Assembly: GCA_023151115.1 (NCBI GenBank)
Contig: JAKLJP010000039.1
Coordinates: 3,016-67,015 of the forward strand
DNA from: Anaerolineae bacterium
GTDB lineage: Bacteria > Chloroflexota > Anaerolineae > 4572-78 > J111
Direction of reading: 5' to 3'
Length of the DNA: 64,000 bases
Every line of letters begins with the position of its first letter. Positions within the stretch are counted from its first letter, which is position 1. The notes beneath the pieces were generated by a model. It was not told the DNA's origin and did no database searches. It saw only the letters and a program-made list of their open reading frames with translations. Both the position numbers and the translations under genes were made by a program. This document shows positions 43,216-52,979 of this stretch, one piece after another.

Positions 43216-45450
43216 ATGTTGTTTTCCAAAAAAATAGCAATGCTGCTGCTGGCTGCGTTGATCTTGGGGGCGCTGTCGCTGATGACGGCTTGCAATACCC
43301 AACCGCAAACCATCACCGTGGTAGAGACTGTTGTCGTCGAAAAAGAAGTGCAGGGCGAAACCATCACCATTGTTGAAACGGTTGAGGTAGTCAAAGAGGT
43401 TGAGGTTGAAAAAATAGTCACCCAAGAGGTCGAGGTTGAAAAGGTCGTCGAGATTCAGGGAGCGATTCCTTACCCCGACGCTGTGCCTTTGAACCTCACC
43501 GGCGCCGGAGAGACGAGGCAGTCTATTGACCAGATTGTAACCTACAAGGCGCTGCCGGAGTATCACGAGCCGGAATGGGTGACCGAACTGGTTGAAAAGG
43601 GTGAGTTGCCCCCCATTGAGGAACGGTTGCCCAAAGAGCCGCAGGTCATCCTGAAGTCTGGTATGGCGGATGGCATCGGGGAGTATGGTGACGTTTGGCG
43701 TGCTTTCTCTGCCTGTCCAGTTGTTGGTTGGAACAATACCGCCGGGGTCAGCTCCGGCTGGTTTGGCATCGAGTCGGTATCCGCTTGGGACCAGGCCCTG
43801 GTGCAAACCGGCCCGCTTTGGCGCGCCGACCAGAACATCGAGCCGTTCCCCCAACTGGCCAAGAGCTGGGAGTGGTCGGAGGACGGCAAAGAATTAACCA
43901 TGCACCTGATCGAAGGAGCTAAATGGTCTGACGGCGATCCGTTCACCTCTGAAGATGTCATCTTTACCTGGGAGGATTATATCGTTGATCCCAACGTCAA
44001 CTCCTGGCAAAAGAGTACGGCCTTTGAGCTTGATGGCCAAGTTCCTACATTGGAGGCGGTAGACGACTATACCATCAAGTGGACCTTTGCCGTGGCAAAG
44101 CCGGTCCACCTGTTCTACCAAATGGATGAACAGGACTTCAGCGTCATGCCGGCCCACCTCTTAAAACCGTTCCATCCCAGATACAATAAGGACATGGATT
44201 ATAAGGAATTTGAAAATGCCCTACCGCCGGATGCCCTGCCCCAGGTCACTATGGGCCCCTGGGCGGCGGTAGAGTACAAAACGGATGAGCTGTTGATTGC
44301 CCGTCGCAACCCTTACTATTGGAAGGTAGACGAAGAAGGCAACCAACTGCCCTACATTGACGAAGTCACCTTTCAAAAGGGGCCGAGTGGGGTAGGCCGA
44401 ACCTTGTGTACCCTGGCCGGCGACTGCGATCACAGCAACCTGGAGAACCCGGCCGGCGAATTTGTAGAATCCTTGAAACGCGCCCAGGAGCCGGATGCCC
44501 ACTTCGACATTACCTGGGGGCCTGAACTCCTAGCCTTTGAGCTTGAACTCAATCAATCGGTAGATTTGGGGGTGAAGGATGAGAAGCAGGCGGCCATCCG
44601 CCAGCTGTTCCGTGACCTGCGCTTCCGCCGCGCCCTGAGCCAGGCGATGGATCGTGACGGCCTGGCCCAGTCCACGCTGCGCGGTCCTTTCCTGCGACCC
44701 TGGCCGGGCGGCCTCTTGCCGGGTTCGCCTGAGTTCGACCGTAACTCCGTGGTCTACTATCCTTACGCCCCCGACGCAGCCAAAGCCCTGCTGGCCGAGA
44801 TTGGTTTTGAGGACACCGACGGTAACGGCTTCTTGAACTGGACTAGCGGCCCGTTAGAAGGCGAGGACCTGGCCATTGCCATGAACGCCAACGAAGACCA
44901 GCAGGAGGGCGTTAATCTCGGTGATGCCCTGGTCAATGTGTTTGCCGAGGTGGGCATCAAGGTAAATTTCCGGCCGATTACCAGCGCCGCCTGGCAGGAC
45001 ATCTTGCAGAGTGGTGAGTGGGAGACGCACGTCTGGCGCGTTGATCGCTGGTTCGCCCTGCCCAACATCGGCTGCACCAACTTGGCCCCGATTAGCAAAA
45101 ACCAACCCGACTGGCACCGTGAGGGCGACAAGCCGCGCCAACTCCAGCCGTTTGAGGAGGATTTGGTTGACCTGGCCAACCAATACTGCGCGGAGCAGGA
45201 TCCGGCCAAGCGCAAGGAATTGATCAACGAGTACAATAAGGTCTTCACCGAAAACGTCTATGCTGTGGGCATCTGGGTGGGCCGCCACGGTTTGGCCCTA
45301 GCCAAGCGCTTCCAGAACGTGAACGCCGGCTCGCCGGTTTTCTTCTACCAGTGGGCTGAGGACAACTACATGTCGGAGCAAATCTGGACGCCAAAAGACC
45401 AGCAGGTTGAACAGCTCAGGCCCAATACGATACCGGTTTATAATAAGTAA
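43216..45450 (+). CDS. oppA: ABC transporter substrate-binding lipoprotein, family 5 (OppA-type)
   Basis: 744 residues from ATG 43216, which has a strong AAAGGAGG site. The signal peptide ends in the lipobox LMTAC (lipidated Cys26). Residues about 30-90 are Val/Glu/Lys repeats (VVETVVVEKEV, VEVEKIV), a spacer typical of Chloroflexota binding proteins. The remainder is an SBP_bac_5 domain, with LAKSWEWSEDGKELTMHL, KWSDGDPFTSEDVIFTWE and FRRALSQAMDRDGLAQ as family landmarks. At the outer face of the cell it captures the substrate and delivers it to the OppB/OppC-type permeases encoded next. Large members of this family bind oligosaccharides or glycosides as well as peptides; the flanking GH4 enzymes support a sugar ligand here. 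Confidence 0.93.
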   Translation: MLFSKKIAMLLLAALILGALSLMTACNTQPQTITVVETVVVEKEVQGETITIVETVEVVKEVEVEKIVTQEVEVEKVVEIQGAIPYPDAVPLNLTGAGETRQSIDQIVTYKALPEYHEPEWVTELVEKGELPPIEERLPKEPQVILKSGMADGIGEYGDVWRAFSACPVVGWNNTAGVSSGWFGIESVSAWDQALVQTGPLWRADQNIEPFPQLAKSWEWSEDGKELTMHLIEGAKWSDGDPFTSEDVIFTWEDYIVDPNVNSWQKSTAFELDGQVPTLEAVDDYTIKWTFAVAKPVHLFYQMDEQDFSVMPAHLLKPFHPRYNKDMDYKEFENALPPDALPQVTMGPWAAVEYKTDELLIARRNPYYWKVDEEGNQLPYIDEVTFQKGPSGVGRTLCTLAGDCDHSNLENPAGEFVESLKRAQEPDAHFDITWGPELLAFELELNQSVDLGVKDEKQAAIRQLFRDLRFRRALSQAMDRDGLAQSTLRGPFLRPWPGGLLPGSPEFDRNSVVYYPYAPDAAKALLAEIGFEDTDGNGFLNWTSGPLEGEDLAIAMNANEDQQEGVNLGDALVNVFAEVGIKVNFRPITSAAWQDILQSGEWETHVWRVDRWFALPNIGCTNLAPISKNQPDWHREGDKPRQLQPFEEDLVDLANQYCAEQDPAKRKELINEYNKVFTENVYAVGIWVGRHGLALAKRFQNVNAGSPVFFYQWAEDNYMSEQIWTPKDQQVEQLRPNTIPVYNK

Positions 45451-45452
45451 TA

Positions 45453-45587
45453 GTAGCAGGTAGCAGATAGCAGATAGCAGATAATAGTATAGAGGATGGA
45501 AGATAGTAGATAGAGGATAGTTTTTACCTTACTACCTACTACTTACTCCTTACTTCCTATTCTTTGCTACCTTGCTACTCTGCTACA
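45453..45587. repeat. 7-nt-period repeat arms between oppA and oppB
   Basis: From 45453 about nine successive 7-nt units drift from GTAGCAG through ATAGCAG to GATAGAG. A complementary right arm (about 45520-45587) uses units such as ACTACCT and GCTACCT. GTAGCAG-type units at the left end can pair with the CTGCTAC end. It contains no gene. It may form a long stem in the operon mRNA. Confidence 0.8.
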
Positions 45588-45610
45588 AGCTTTCTCCCAT
45601 AGGGGGATAA

Positions 45611-46609
45611 ATGCTCAATTACATTGTGCGCCGGCTCTTGATCTCAATTGTCTTACTCCTGGGCATTGGCCTGGTGTCCTTCATTGTGATTCAACTGCCG
45701 CCGGGAGACTTTGCCTCCAGTTACCAAAATTATCTGATCAACCAGGCCGGGATGTCTCAGGATGAGGCCGAAGCCGCCGCGGCTATACTGAGGGCCAGGT
45801 ACGGTTTAGACCAACCCCTGCCCCTCCAATTTGTCAATTGGATCAAAGGCATTGTCACCGAGGGTAAGTTTGGTTTCTCGATGGCTTATCGCCGGGATGT
45901 GGGTGGGATCATTGCCGAGCGTCTGCCCAAGACACTACTGTTGGCGCTGCTGGCCCATTCTATTTCGACCCTTGTCGGCATTTTCTTGGGTGTCTTCGTC
46001 GCTACTCGCCAATATAGCCTGGTTGATAACCTGTCGGCGGTGGTAGCTTTTGTTTTTACCTCGGTACCCCGCTTTTTTCTGGCTCTGATCATTCTTTACG
46101 TCCTGGTTTTTACGTTTAAACAGCGCGCCATTATCTCTTTTTTTTCCCCCGAGTATGCCGTGGCCCCCTGGTCTTGGGCTAAAGTGGTAGACCTGATCCA
46201 GCATATCTGGCCGGTCGTCTTGATTGCCGGTTTGGGCGGAGTGGCGCGGAACATGCGGGTCATGCGCGGCAATCTGCTCGATGTGCTAAATGCCCAGTAC
46301 GTCACTACCGCTCGCTCCAAGGGGTTGACCGAAGCAAAGGTGATGAATAAACATGCTGTGCCCAATGCGCTGCATCCGATCGTGGCCTACCAGGGCACAG
46401 TTTTACCTTATATGATTCAAGGGGAGCTGGAGGCAGCCATCGTTTTGAATATGCCGACTATGGCGCCTTTGTTTTATGACTCCCTGGTGAACCAGGACAT
46501 CTATATTTCCGGCAGTTTACTGCTGGTATACGGCGCGCTGATTGTCATCGGTAACTTGCTGGCCGATATTTTCCTGGCCGTTCTTGACCCGCGCATTCGC
46601 TACAATTAA
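45611..46609 (+). CDS. oppB: ABC transporter permease (OppB-type)
   Basis: 332 residues with about six membrane helices. The N-terminus ([33 protein letters not shown]) is the usual OppB/DppB start. The EAA-like loop for contact with the ATPase is [27 protein letters not shown]. It is one half of the membrane channel for the oligosaccharide or peptide. Start: ATG 45611, with GGGGGA upstream. It is separated from oppA by a heptamer repeat and from oppC by another, but all lie on one strand with no clear terminator. Confidence 0.93.
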   Translation: MLNYIVRRLLISIVLLLGIGLVSFIVIQLPPGDFASSYQNYLINQAGMSQDEAEAAAAILRARYGLDQPLPLQFVNWIKGIVTEGKFGFSMAYRRDVGGIIAERLPKTLLLALLAHSISTLVGIFLGVFVATRQYSLVDNLSAVVAFVFTSVPRFFLALIILYVLVFTFKQRAIISFFSPEYAVAPWSWAKVVDLIQHIWPVVLIAGLGGVARNMRVMRGNLLDVLNAQYVTTARSKGLTEAKVMNKHAVPNALHPIVAYQGTVLPYMIQGELEAAIVLNMPTMAPLFYDSLVNQDIYISGSLLLVYGALIVIGNLLADIFLAVLDPRIRYN

Positions 46610-46624
46610 GCGGGTCTGTAAGAT

Positions 46625-46679
46625 AATAAGAAATAAGAAATGAGAAATGAGAAATAAGATTTCAGAGATTCTTATTTCT
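46625..46679. repeat. 7-nt tandem repeat between oppB and oppC
   Basis: Five perfect-length units run in series at 46625-46659: AATAAGA twice, AATGAGA twice, AATAAGA once. TCTTATTTCT (46670-46679) can pair with AGAAATAAGA. No gene. Confidence 0.85.
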
Positions 46680-46704
46680 AAATTGGCAAAGCTTGAGGCA
46701 AGCA

Positions 46705-47850
46705 ATGAGTGACATGAGTCTGACTATCGGTCAAAATGTACCTGAGGTTATTGAAAAAACAGAAACCGAGCGGCACGAAAGTTATTTCGAGCTGGTCTGG
46801 AAGAAATTCCAAAGAAGCAAGCCGGCCATCGCCGGCGGCCTGATGATTCTGGCTTTAACCATACTGGCGATCTTTGCCGACTTTTTTTCACCGAATCGAC
46901 TCAATGAACTTAAGATGCAGGCCGCTTTTACGCCCCCGCAGCAAATTCACTTTGTGGATACTGAGGGTAACTTTCATCTGCGGCCCTTTGTCTATGCCCT
47001 GGTCCCTAGCATAGATCTGCAGACCCTTGAACCGACATGGACGGAGGATACGAGCAAGCGTTACCCTATTCAGTTCTTTGTTCAGAGTTGGGAGTATAAG
47101 CTGTTCGGTTTGATTCCTATGCGCTGGCATCTTTTTGGCGTCGAGGAAGGCGGCAGCATCTATATCCTCGGTACCGACAAGTTGGGCCGCGACCTATGGG
47201 GTAAATCTTGCGAGGCCGGCCGCATCTCTCTGGCCATGAGTTTGTTTGGCACTTTTATCAGTGTCGCCATCGGCTCTATCCTGGGCGTTGTCTCAGGTTA
47301 TTATGGCGGCTGGATTGACAACGCCTTGCAGCGCTTTGTCGAATTTGTCAATGCGTTTCCGCAGTTACCGCTGTGGATGGCTCTGGCGGCCATCGTCCCT
47401 CGAAATTGGGACTCATTTACAGTCTTTATTATTATGGCTTTTATTTTTGCCCTGTTGTCGTGGACGGTGCTGGCCCGTGAGGTGCGGGGTAAGGTGCTGG
47501 CTTTTCGGGAAACAGATTTTGTGCTGGCCGCCAGGGAAATGGGCGCCTCTGATGCCCGGACGATCTTCCTGCATCTCTATCCTAATACGCTGAGCCACAT
47601 TATTGTGGTTTTAACCCTGACCATTCCCCAGATCATTCTGGCCGAGGCTTTTCTCAGTTTCCTGGGAATCGGCATCCAGGAGCCGCTCATCAGTTGGGGC
47701 CTGCTGATGAGAAACGCCCAAACCTTACAAACCCTGGGCGTGACCCCTTGGATTATGGCCCCGGTGGGCTTTATCATCATTGCCGTGTTGGGCTTCAATT
47801 TCCTGGGCGACGGCCTGCGCGATGCGGCTGATCCGTATTCGATTGTGTGA
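46705..47850 (+). CDS. oppC: ABC transporter permease (OppC-type)
   Basis: About 381 residues from ATG 46705 (TTG 46693 is an alternative). A cytoplasmic N-terminal segment is followed by the first helix ([23 protein letters not shown]). A roughly 100-residue extracytoplasmic insertion, larger than in classical OppC, leads to [21 protein letters not shown] and the remaining helices. The ATPase-coupling loop reads [20 protein letters not shown], then AAREMGAS. It completes the channel with the OppB-type protein. The gene order A-B-C matches Opp operons; the ATPases are split to either side (41844 and 49942). Confidence 0.92.
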   Translation: MSDMSLTIGQNVPEVIEKTETERHESYFELVWKKFQRSKPAIAGGLMILALTILAIFADFFSPNRLNELKMQAAFTPPQQIHFVDTEGNFHLRPFVYALVPSIDLQTLEPTWTEDTSKRYPIQFFVQSWEYKLFGLIPMRWHLFGVEEGGSIYILGTDKLGRDLWGKSCEAGRISLAMSLFGTFISVAIGSILGVVSGYYGGWIDNALQRFVEFVNAFPQLPLWMALAAIVPRNWDSFTVFIIMAFIFALLSWTVLAREVRGKVLAFRETDFVLAAREMGASDARTIFLHLYPNTLSHIIVVLTLTIPQIILAEAFLSFLGIGIQEPLISWGLLMRNAQTLQTLGVTPWIMAPVGFIIIAVLGFNFLGDGLRDAADPYSIV

Positions 47851-47858
47851 GTGTTAAA

Positions 47859-47950
47859 GGTAGCAGAGTAGCACGCCCTTTCCCCCTTCGGGGACGCCCG
47901 AAGGGGCGCGGCCAGCACCCGAAGGGTGAGGTCGCAACTCGCAGGTTGTA
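47859..47950. repeat. GC-rich composite hairpin repeat, copy 1
   Basis: It begins GTAGCAGAGTAGCACGCCC and contains CCCTTCGGGG-type hairpins, a CCAGCACCCGAAGG segment and the ending GAGGTCGCA. A close copy occurs at 62216-62324. No gene. Confidence 0.75.
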
Positions 47951-48032
47951 AGTTGGATGAAATAAACGAAACACGCAACACGGGCTTAAGTAGTTTTCAG
48001 AATTAACTTGTGGATTTTACATAAAAATGTTA

Positions 48033-48097
48033 GACAAGATTTACAAGATTAACAGGATAAAACGGCAGATAATCTTGTAAATCTTGTTAACCCTGTC
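48033..48097. repeat. 9-nt-period inverted repeat
   Basis: Units GACAAGATT, TACAAGATT, AACAGGATA (48033-48059) face units AATCTTGTA-type (48069-48095). Positions 48034-48050 and 48071-48087 form a perfect 17-bp stem with a 20-nt loop. Similar CAGGAT/AAGATT nonamers occur in many bacterial genomes. The rest of the 47851-48148 gap shows no gene. Confidence 0.8.
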
Positions 48098-48148
48098 GAA
48101 AAAATATGACAACTTAGCGATGAAAACCACTTAATTTTAGAACAGTCA

Positions 48149-49927
48149 ATGAGAAAACACTGGCTTCTCAACTTAATAATCGCCTTTGCTAGTGTAGCCT
48201 GGGGTATTTCCGCCTTATTCTCTCAACCACCACTCCTCGCCGCTGCCACGCCCACACCCGCGCCAGCGAAGGTAACGCCTACGCCTGAGCCGTCCCCAGG
48301 GACGGTGTTTGGCGTGGTGCGGAATGAGCAGGGACCGGTGGCCGGGGCCAGGGTGCGGCTACAACTTGCCGAAACCCATACCACCACGGCTGCTGATGGC
48401 TCTTTTACCCTAACTGGAGTGACTGCCACTCAACCGGTGACAGTGACCGCCTGGGCTTCAGGCCACTACAATGGCTGGACCCAAGCTATTGCCGGGGCCG
48501 CGCCCGTCACAATTACCCTCACTGCCCATTATACGAGTGACAACCTCGATTATGACTGGTACTCCTTTGAAGGTGTTGAAGGCTCCAAGGCGTGCGGTCT
48601 GTGTCATACCGCCAACGCCGAATGGGAGGCAGACGCTCATGCCCAGGCCGCCATCAACCCTCGTTTTTTAACCATGTATATGGGCACAGATATTCACGGC
48701 AACAAAAATTCATCACTACCCAAGGATAATTTGGGCAAACCGCTGCCGCCAGATTTGAGCCAACCTTACTACGGTCCCGGCTTCCGGCTCGACTATCCCG
48801 ACCGGGCCGGCAACTGCGCCGCCTGCCATACTCCGGCAGCGTCCAAATTGGAACCGGCCAATACCTGCGGCTGGTCAGGCTGCCATTCGAGCACGACCGC
48901 CGCTTATTCGGACCAAGTTCCCGATGGCGTCAGCCCCCTGTATCTCACCGGCGACGCCGCCGAGGGTATCTCCTGCGAATTTTGCCATAAAATCGGCGAA
49001 GTGTTCCTGGTCCCAGAAACAGGCTTACCTCATCCCGACAAGCCGGGCATCTCCTCGGTGCGCTTGTATCGCCCGGCTGGAGAGGATCAACTCTTCTTTG
49101 GCACTTTCGACGACGTGAGCCGGCCGGCAGATAGCTACTTGCCGCTGTTGGAGGAAAGCGCCTTTTGCGCGCCATGTCACTACGGCGTCTTCGACGGCGT
49201 GGCCGGGGATATGACGGTGGCCGATGGCGTAGTCATCTATAACTCCTTTGGCGAGTGGCTGGCCAGCCCCTACAGCGACCCGGAGACCGGCCAGACCTGC
49301 CAGGATTGCCATATGCCGGCCGGAACCAGCGATTATTTCGTTTTCCCGGAAAAAGGGGGATTGCGACGTGACCCGCAGCACATCCGTAGCCATCGCATGC
49401 CGGGTGCGGCAGATAAAACATTATTACAAAACGCAGTCACTATGACCGCGACGGCCCGGCTGGCCGGAGATCAGGTGCAGGTTGAGGTCAGCCTGACCAA
49501 CGACAAAACCGGTCATTCCGTGCCCACCGACTCGCCCCTGCGCCACATGATTCTGGTTGTGCAGGCCAGCGATGCTGCTAACCGTGAATTGCCTCTGCAA
49601 GTGGGTCCCCAGTTGCCCGATTGGACGGGTAACTACGCCGGCCGGCCCGGCCAGGTCTATGCCCAAATCCTGGAAGACGAATGGACCGGCGAGTCGCCCA
49701 CGGGGGCCTTCTGGCGGCCCATTCGACTGATCAGCGATACCCGCCTGAAAGCCATGGCAACCGATGTCAGCCGGTATAGTTTTACGCTACCAGACAATGG
49801 CTCCGCCAAAATTGAAGTCCGTCTGATCTACCGCCGGGCTTTCCAGCAGTTGATGCAATGGAAGGGCTGGACGGACCCCGACATGGTGATGGAAGAAGCA
49901 ACACTAACGGTTGAGCGTTCTGAATAA
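48149..49927 (+). CDS. Secreted multihaem c-type cytochrome with carboxypeptidase-regulatory-like domain
   Basis: 592 residues. A signal peptide (about 1-33) is followed by a Pro/Thr-rich stretch and a beta-sandwich of the carboxypeptidase-regulatory type (about 50-125, [20 protein letters not shown]). Haem-binding motifs are CGLCH, CAACH, CEFCH, CAPCH and CQDCH, plus a CGWSGCH (CxxxxCH) variant, so five or six haems. The C-terminal third is a beta-rich domain ([20 protein letters not shown], a copper-amine-oxidase-like or cytochrome C554-type tail; not firmly recognised). It should act outside the membrane in electron transfer. Its position between the OppC- and OppF-type genes is surprising. 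Start: ATG 48149. Confidence 0.85.
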   Translation: MRKHWLLNLIIAFASVAWGISALFSQPPLLAAATPTPAPAKVTPTPEPSPGTVFGVVRNEQGPVAGARVRLQLAETHTTTAADGSFTLTGVTATQPVTVTAWASGHYNGWTQAIAGAAPVTITLTAHYTSDNLDYDWYSFEGVEGSKACGLCHTANAEWEADAHAQAAINPRFLTMYMGTDIHGNKNSSLPKDNLGKPLPPDLSQPYYGPGFRLDYPDRAGNCAACHTPAASKLEPANTCGWSGCHSSTTAAYSDQVPDGVSPLYLTGDAAEGISCEFCHKIGEVFLVPETGLPHPDKPGISSVRLYRPAGEDQLFFGTFDDVSRPADSYLPLLEESAFCAPCHYGVFDGVAGDMTVADGVVIYNSFGEWLASPYSDPETGQTCQDCHMPAGTSDYFVFPEKGGLRRDPQHIRSHRMPGAADKTLLQNAVTMTATARLAGDQVQVEVSLTNDKTGHSVPTDSPLRHMILVVQASDAANRELPLQVGPQLPDWTGNYAGRPGQVYAQILEDEWTGESPTGAFWRPIRLISDTRLKAMATDVSRYSFTLPDNGSAKIEVRLIYRRAFQQLMQWKGWTDPDMVMEEATLTVERSE

Positions 49928-49941
49928 ACAGGGGGCTTTCT

Positions 49942-51036
49942 TTGAACGACAACGATAACCTTACCTCCGGCAAGTGGGATGGACGTGCACCTCAAGCTGT
50001 CCGGTCAGAGCCATTTACAGACAGTTATGATACGACCATCCTTAAAGTAAAAGACCTTAAGCAGCATTTCCCCATCCGCCAGGGATTCTTGCAGCGCGTC
50101 ATCGGCCAGATTAAGGCGGTGGATGGGGTCAGCTTTTCCATGCGCGAGGAAGAAGTGCTGGGCCTGGTGGGCGAAAGCGGCTGCGGCAAAACCACGTTGG
50201 GCCGCACCATCCTGCGCCTGTATGACCCCACGGCGGGCGAAATTCATTTCCGCAAACACGATGGCAATTGGATTGACCTCTCTCGGATTAGCCAGAAAGA
50301 GATGAAACCCTTCCGGCGCGAGATGCGCATGATCTTTCAGGACCCGTTTAGTTCGCTCAATCCGCGTTTTACGGTCAAAGATATTATTGGCGAACCCCTG
50401 ATCATTCACCATATTGCCAAAGGGAAAGAGATGGAGGATCGTGTGGCGCAGCTCATGCGCTCCGTCGGCCTCGACCCGGCCTACATGCGCCGCTATCCCC
50501 ACGAGTTTTCGGGCGGGCAGCGGCAGCGCATCGGCCTGGCCCGTACCCTGGCCCTCAGCCCGCGTCTGATTGTGGCCGATGAGCCGGTCTCTGCCCTGGA
50601 TGTCTCGATTCAGGCCCAGGTGCTCAACCTGTTGCAGGAGCTAAAGGAAAGGCTGGGCTTGACTTTACTCTTTATCGCCCACGATCTCTCCGTGGTTGAG
50701 CATATGTGCGACCGGATTGCGGTGATGTATGTCGGCAAGCTGGTGGAACTGGCCGAAGCCGAAGAATTGCTGCGCCATCCGCTGCATCCCTATACCGAAG
50801 CCCTGGTTTCGGCGGTGCCGCCGGCCGACCCGGATATTCGCTTGAACCGCATTACCCTGGAAGGCGACGTGCCCAGCCCGGCCAACCCGCCGCCGGGCTG
50901 CGTGTTTCACCCGCGCTGCCGGTACGCCCAGGCTATTTGCAGCCAGCAGGCGCCGCAACTGGTCGAGGTCGAAGCCAACCACTCCGTGAGCTGTCACTTT
51001 GCCAAAGAGCTAAATTTGCAAGGGGTCGGGAATTAA
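49942..51036 (+). CDS. oppF: Peptide/oligosaccharide ABC transporter ATP-binding protein (OppF-type)
   Basis: About 364 residues. Walker [11 protein letters not shown] loop [13 protein letters not shown], signature [14 protein letters not shown], Walker [13 protein letters not shown] and [17 protein letters not shown] are typical of OppF/DppF. The C-terminal extension ([16 protein letters not shown]) has the oligopeptide-transporter Cys pattern. Start: TTG 49942, with a GGGGG-containing site upstream; no in-frame ATG lies before the ATPase core. It is the partner of the OppD-type ATPase at 41844. The stop is six bases from a small membrane protein gene. Confidence 0.9.
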   Translation: MNDNDNLTSGKWDGRAPQAVRSEPFTDSYDTTILKVKDLKQHFPIRQGFLQRVIGQIKAVDGVSFSMREEEVLGLVGESGCGKTTLGRTILRLYDPTAGEIHFRKHDGNWIDLSRISQKEMKPFRREMRMIFQDPFSSLNPRFTVKDIIGEPLIIHHIAKGKEMEDRVAQLMRSVGLDPAYMRRYPHEFSGGQRQRIGLARTLALSPRLIVADEPVSALDVSIQAQVLNLLQELKERLGLTLLFIAHDLSVVEHMCDRIAVMYVGKLVELAEAEELLRHPLHPYTEALVSAVPPADPDIRLNRITLEGDVPSPANPPPGCVFHPRCRYAQAICSQQAPQLVEVEANHSVSCHFAKELNLQGVGN

Positions 51037-51041
51037 AAAAG

Positions 51042-51395
51042 ATGGAGACCACCAATCGCTTTCCGGCATTCTTGGCCTATTTTCTGCTCATCTTTGGCTG
51101 TCTGTATGTCTTTATCTTTGAACGGCGGGACAAATTTGCCGTCTACCATGCCAAACAATCGCTGCTAATTGTGCTGACCGCCCTGGCCGCGCCCCTGGTC
51201 TGGGCAGTAGTGGCCTGGCTGTTATCGTGGCTGCCTTTTGGCTTTTTGTTGGGGGTCGCCCTTTTTTCCCTGGTCGTAGCAACCTACATCTTTCTGGGGG
51301 TCATTTGGTTGCTAGGTATGCTCTATGTCTCTCAAACCCAGGCCAAACCTTTGCCCCTTATTGGGGGCTGGGCCAAGTGGATTCCCATCCGTTAA
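51042..51395 (+). CDS. Small membrane protein, DUF4870/Tic20-like
   Basis: 117 residues with three or four membrane helices. The motif FAVYHAKQSLLI resembles the conserved H-AKQAL segment of DUF4870/Tic20-like small membrane proteins. Function unknown. Start: ATG 51042, just after the oppF stop, so it is probably co-transcribed. A longer frame extending upstream overlaps oppF and is not used. Confidence 0.7.
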   Translation: METTNRFPAFLAYFLLIFGCLYVFIFERRDKFAVYHAKQSLLIVLTALAAPLVWAVVAWLLSWLPFGFLLGVALFSLVVATYIFLGVIWLLGMLYVSQTQAKPLPLIGGWAKWIPIR

Positions 51396-51457
51396 ATTTA
51401 CGATTTCAGATTTACGATTTACGATTGGGTGTTGTTTTAAATCGTAAATCGTAAATC
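51396..51457. repeat. 7-nt-period inverted repeat before the GH4 gene
   Basis: Left arm units ATTTACG, ATTTCAG, ATTTACG, ATTTACG start at 51396. Positions 51410-51426 pair perfectly with 51440-51456 (17 bp, 13-nt loop). It begins directly after the stop codon of the upstream gene and ends 26 bases before the GH4 start. Confidence 0.85.
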
Positions 51458-51482
51458 CTCATCATGCGAGGTAACAAATTCT

Positions 51483-52817
51483 ATGCCAAAAATTGCCTTT
51501 ATCGGCGCGGGTAGTGTAGTTTTTACCCGCAACCTGTGTAGCGACATTTTATTGACTCCCGCTTTGCAAGATAGCACCCTAACCCTGATGGATATTGACC
51601 CTAACCGCCTCGGTCAGGCTCAGGAGTTGGTCCAGGCCATCGTTGACCGGCGGGGTCTCAAGGCCCGAGTCGAAGCCACTACCCAGCCGCGGGAAGCGGT
51701 GGCCGGCGCGGATTATGTTATCACCACCTTCCAGCAGGGCGGCCTGGAAGCCTACGTCCTGGATATCGAAATTCCGCAGCGTTACGGGGTGGAGCAGTGC
51801 GTGGGCGACACGTTGGGACCGGGGGGTGTCTTCCGCGCCTTGCGGACTATCCCGGTGCTGCTAAATTTGTGCCGCGATATGGATGAAGTTGCGCCACAAG
51901 CGCTGCTGCTCAACTACGTTAACCCGATGGCAGCCAACTGCTGGGCCGTCGCCAGAGCCACCGGCCGGCCGTATGTCGGCCTGTGCCACAGCGTCCAGGG
52001 CACCAGCGAAATGCTGGCCGAGTGGATAGAGACGCCCTATGAGGAAGTGGTGTTTCGCTGCGCCGGCATCAATCACCAGGCGTTCTTTTTAGAATTTCGC
52101 CGGGGTCAAGAAGACCTTTATCCGTTGCTCTGGCAGGCCATCGAGCGGGACGAGATTTACGCCCAGGAGCCGGTGCGCATCGAGCTGATGAAGCACTTTG
52201 GTTACTTCGTCACCGAGTCCAGCGGACACGCCAGCGAGTACGTACCCTATTTTCGCAAAACAGCCGAGATGGTTAACCACGATTTGGTCCCGCGTTTCAA
52301 AGATGAAGTCAACCACTGGTTCGACTTTGGCCGCACCGGCGGCTATCTGCGCCACTGCTTCGAGCGGCTGGAGGAGTCGAGCGAGGTTTATGAGGAGATG
52401 ATTAGCGGACGGCAGCCGCTGCCCAGCCAGCGGACCCACGAATATGGTTCACGCATTATCGAGGCCATCGAAATCAACCGCCCGATTTCGATCAACGGCA
52501 ACGTGCCCAATGACCACCTGATAGACAACTTGCCCACCGGCTGCTGCGTCGAAGTGCCCTGCCTGGTGGATAGCAATGGCATCCAGCCGACCCGCGTGGA
52601 CAACTACCCGCCCCAACTGGCCGCCCTCAACCGGACCAATATCAATGTCCAGGAATTAATCGTCGAGGCGGCTTTGACCGGCCGCCGTGAAGCCGTCTAT
52701 CACGCCGTTATGCTCGACCCACTCACCGCCGCCGTCTGCACCCTGCCCCAGATTCGAGCGATGGTCACAGAATTACTGGCGGCGCAGGCGCAGTGGCTGC
52801 CCCAGTTTCAAGCCTGA
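51483..52817 (+). CDS. Glycoside hydrolase family 4 enzyme (alpha-galactosidase/alpha-glucosidase-like)
   Basis: 444 residues. The N-terminal NAD-binding fold shows KIAFIGAGSVVFTRNLCSDIL. Family GH4 landmarks follow: DTLGPGGVFRALRTIPV, NYVNPMAANCWAV, the metal-binding Cys in GLCHSVQGT and the His in CAGINHQAFF. GH4 enzymes use NAD and a divalent metal: they oxidise the sugar at C3, eliminate the aglycone and reduce again. They act on alpha- or beta-glycosides in the cytoplasm. Start: ATG 51483, with GAGGT upstream. A second GH4 paralogue lies at 54019. The substrate (galactoside, glucoside or uronide) cannot be fixed from the motifs. Confidence 0.9.
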   Translation: MPKIAFIGAGSVVFTRNLCSDILLTPALQDSTLTLMDIDPNRLGQAQELVQAIVDRRGLKARVEATTQPREAVAGADYVITTFQQGGLEAYVLDIEIPQRYGVEQCVGDTLGPGGVFRALRTIPVLLNLCRDMDEVAPQALLLNYVNPMAANCWAVARATGRPYVGLCHSVQGTSEMLAEWIETPYEEVVFRCAGINHQAFFLEFRRGQEDLYPLLWQAIERDEIYAQEPVRIELMKHFGYFVTESSGHASEYVPYFRKTAEMVNHDLVPRFKDEVNHWFDFGRTGGYLRHCFERLEESSEVYEEMISGRQPLPSQRTHEYGSRIIEAIEINRPISINGNVPNDHLIDNLPTGCCVEVPCLVDSNGIQPTRVDNYPPQLAALNRTNINVQELIVEAALTGRREAVYHAVMLDPLTAAVCTLPQIRAMVTELLAAQAQWLPQFQA

Positions 52818-52848
52818 TTTTGAGGAGTGTTTACGAGACTGTGGTATA

Positions 52849-52894
52849 CTACCGATGATGAAAATGGAGTCCAAAAACATAGCTTTTGGACTCC
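52849..52894. repeat. GGAGTCC hairpin element, copy 1
   Basis: After CTACCGATGATGAAAATG comes a hairpin with an 11-bp stem, GGAGTCCAAAA/TTTTGGACTCC (52866-52894). A nearly identical copy lies at 60898-60943. It sits between the GH4 and epimerase genes. Confidence 0.85.
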
Positions 52895-52979
52895 GGCAAA
52901 GCATAAACCTTTAGCACATCATCAATGATGAAAATTTTCTGGCGGTCGGCGGTCGTATTCTCACAGGAGATAACTTATC

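Noticed and set aside
45453..45587. Possible CRISPR array
   Set aside because: The repeat unit is only 7 nt with no spacers, units drift in sequence, and no cas genes are present.
50706..51041. Upstream extension of the small membrane protein gene
   Set aside because: The extension lies inside the OppF-type coding region in another frame; the ATG at 51042 gives a complete membrane protein.
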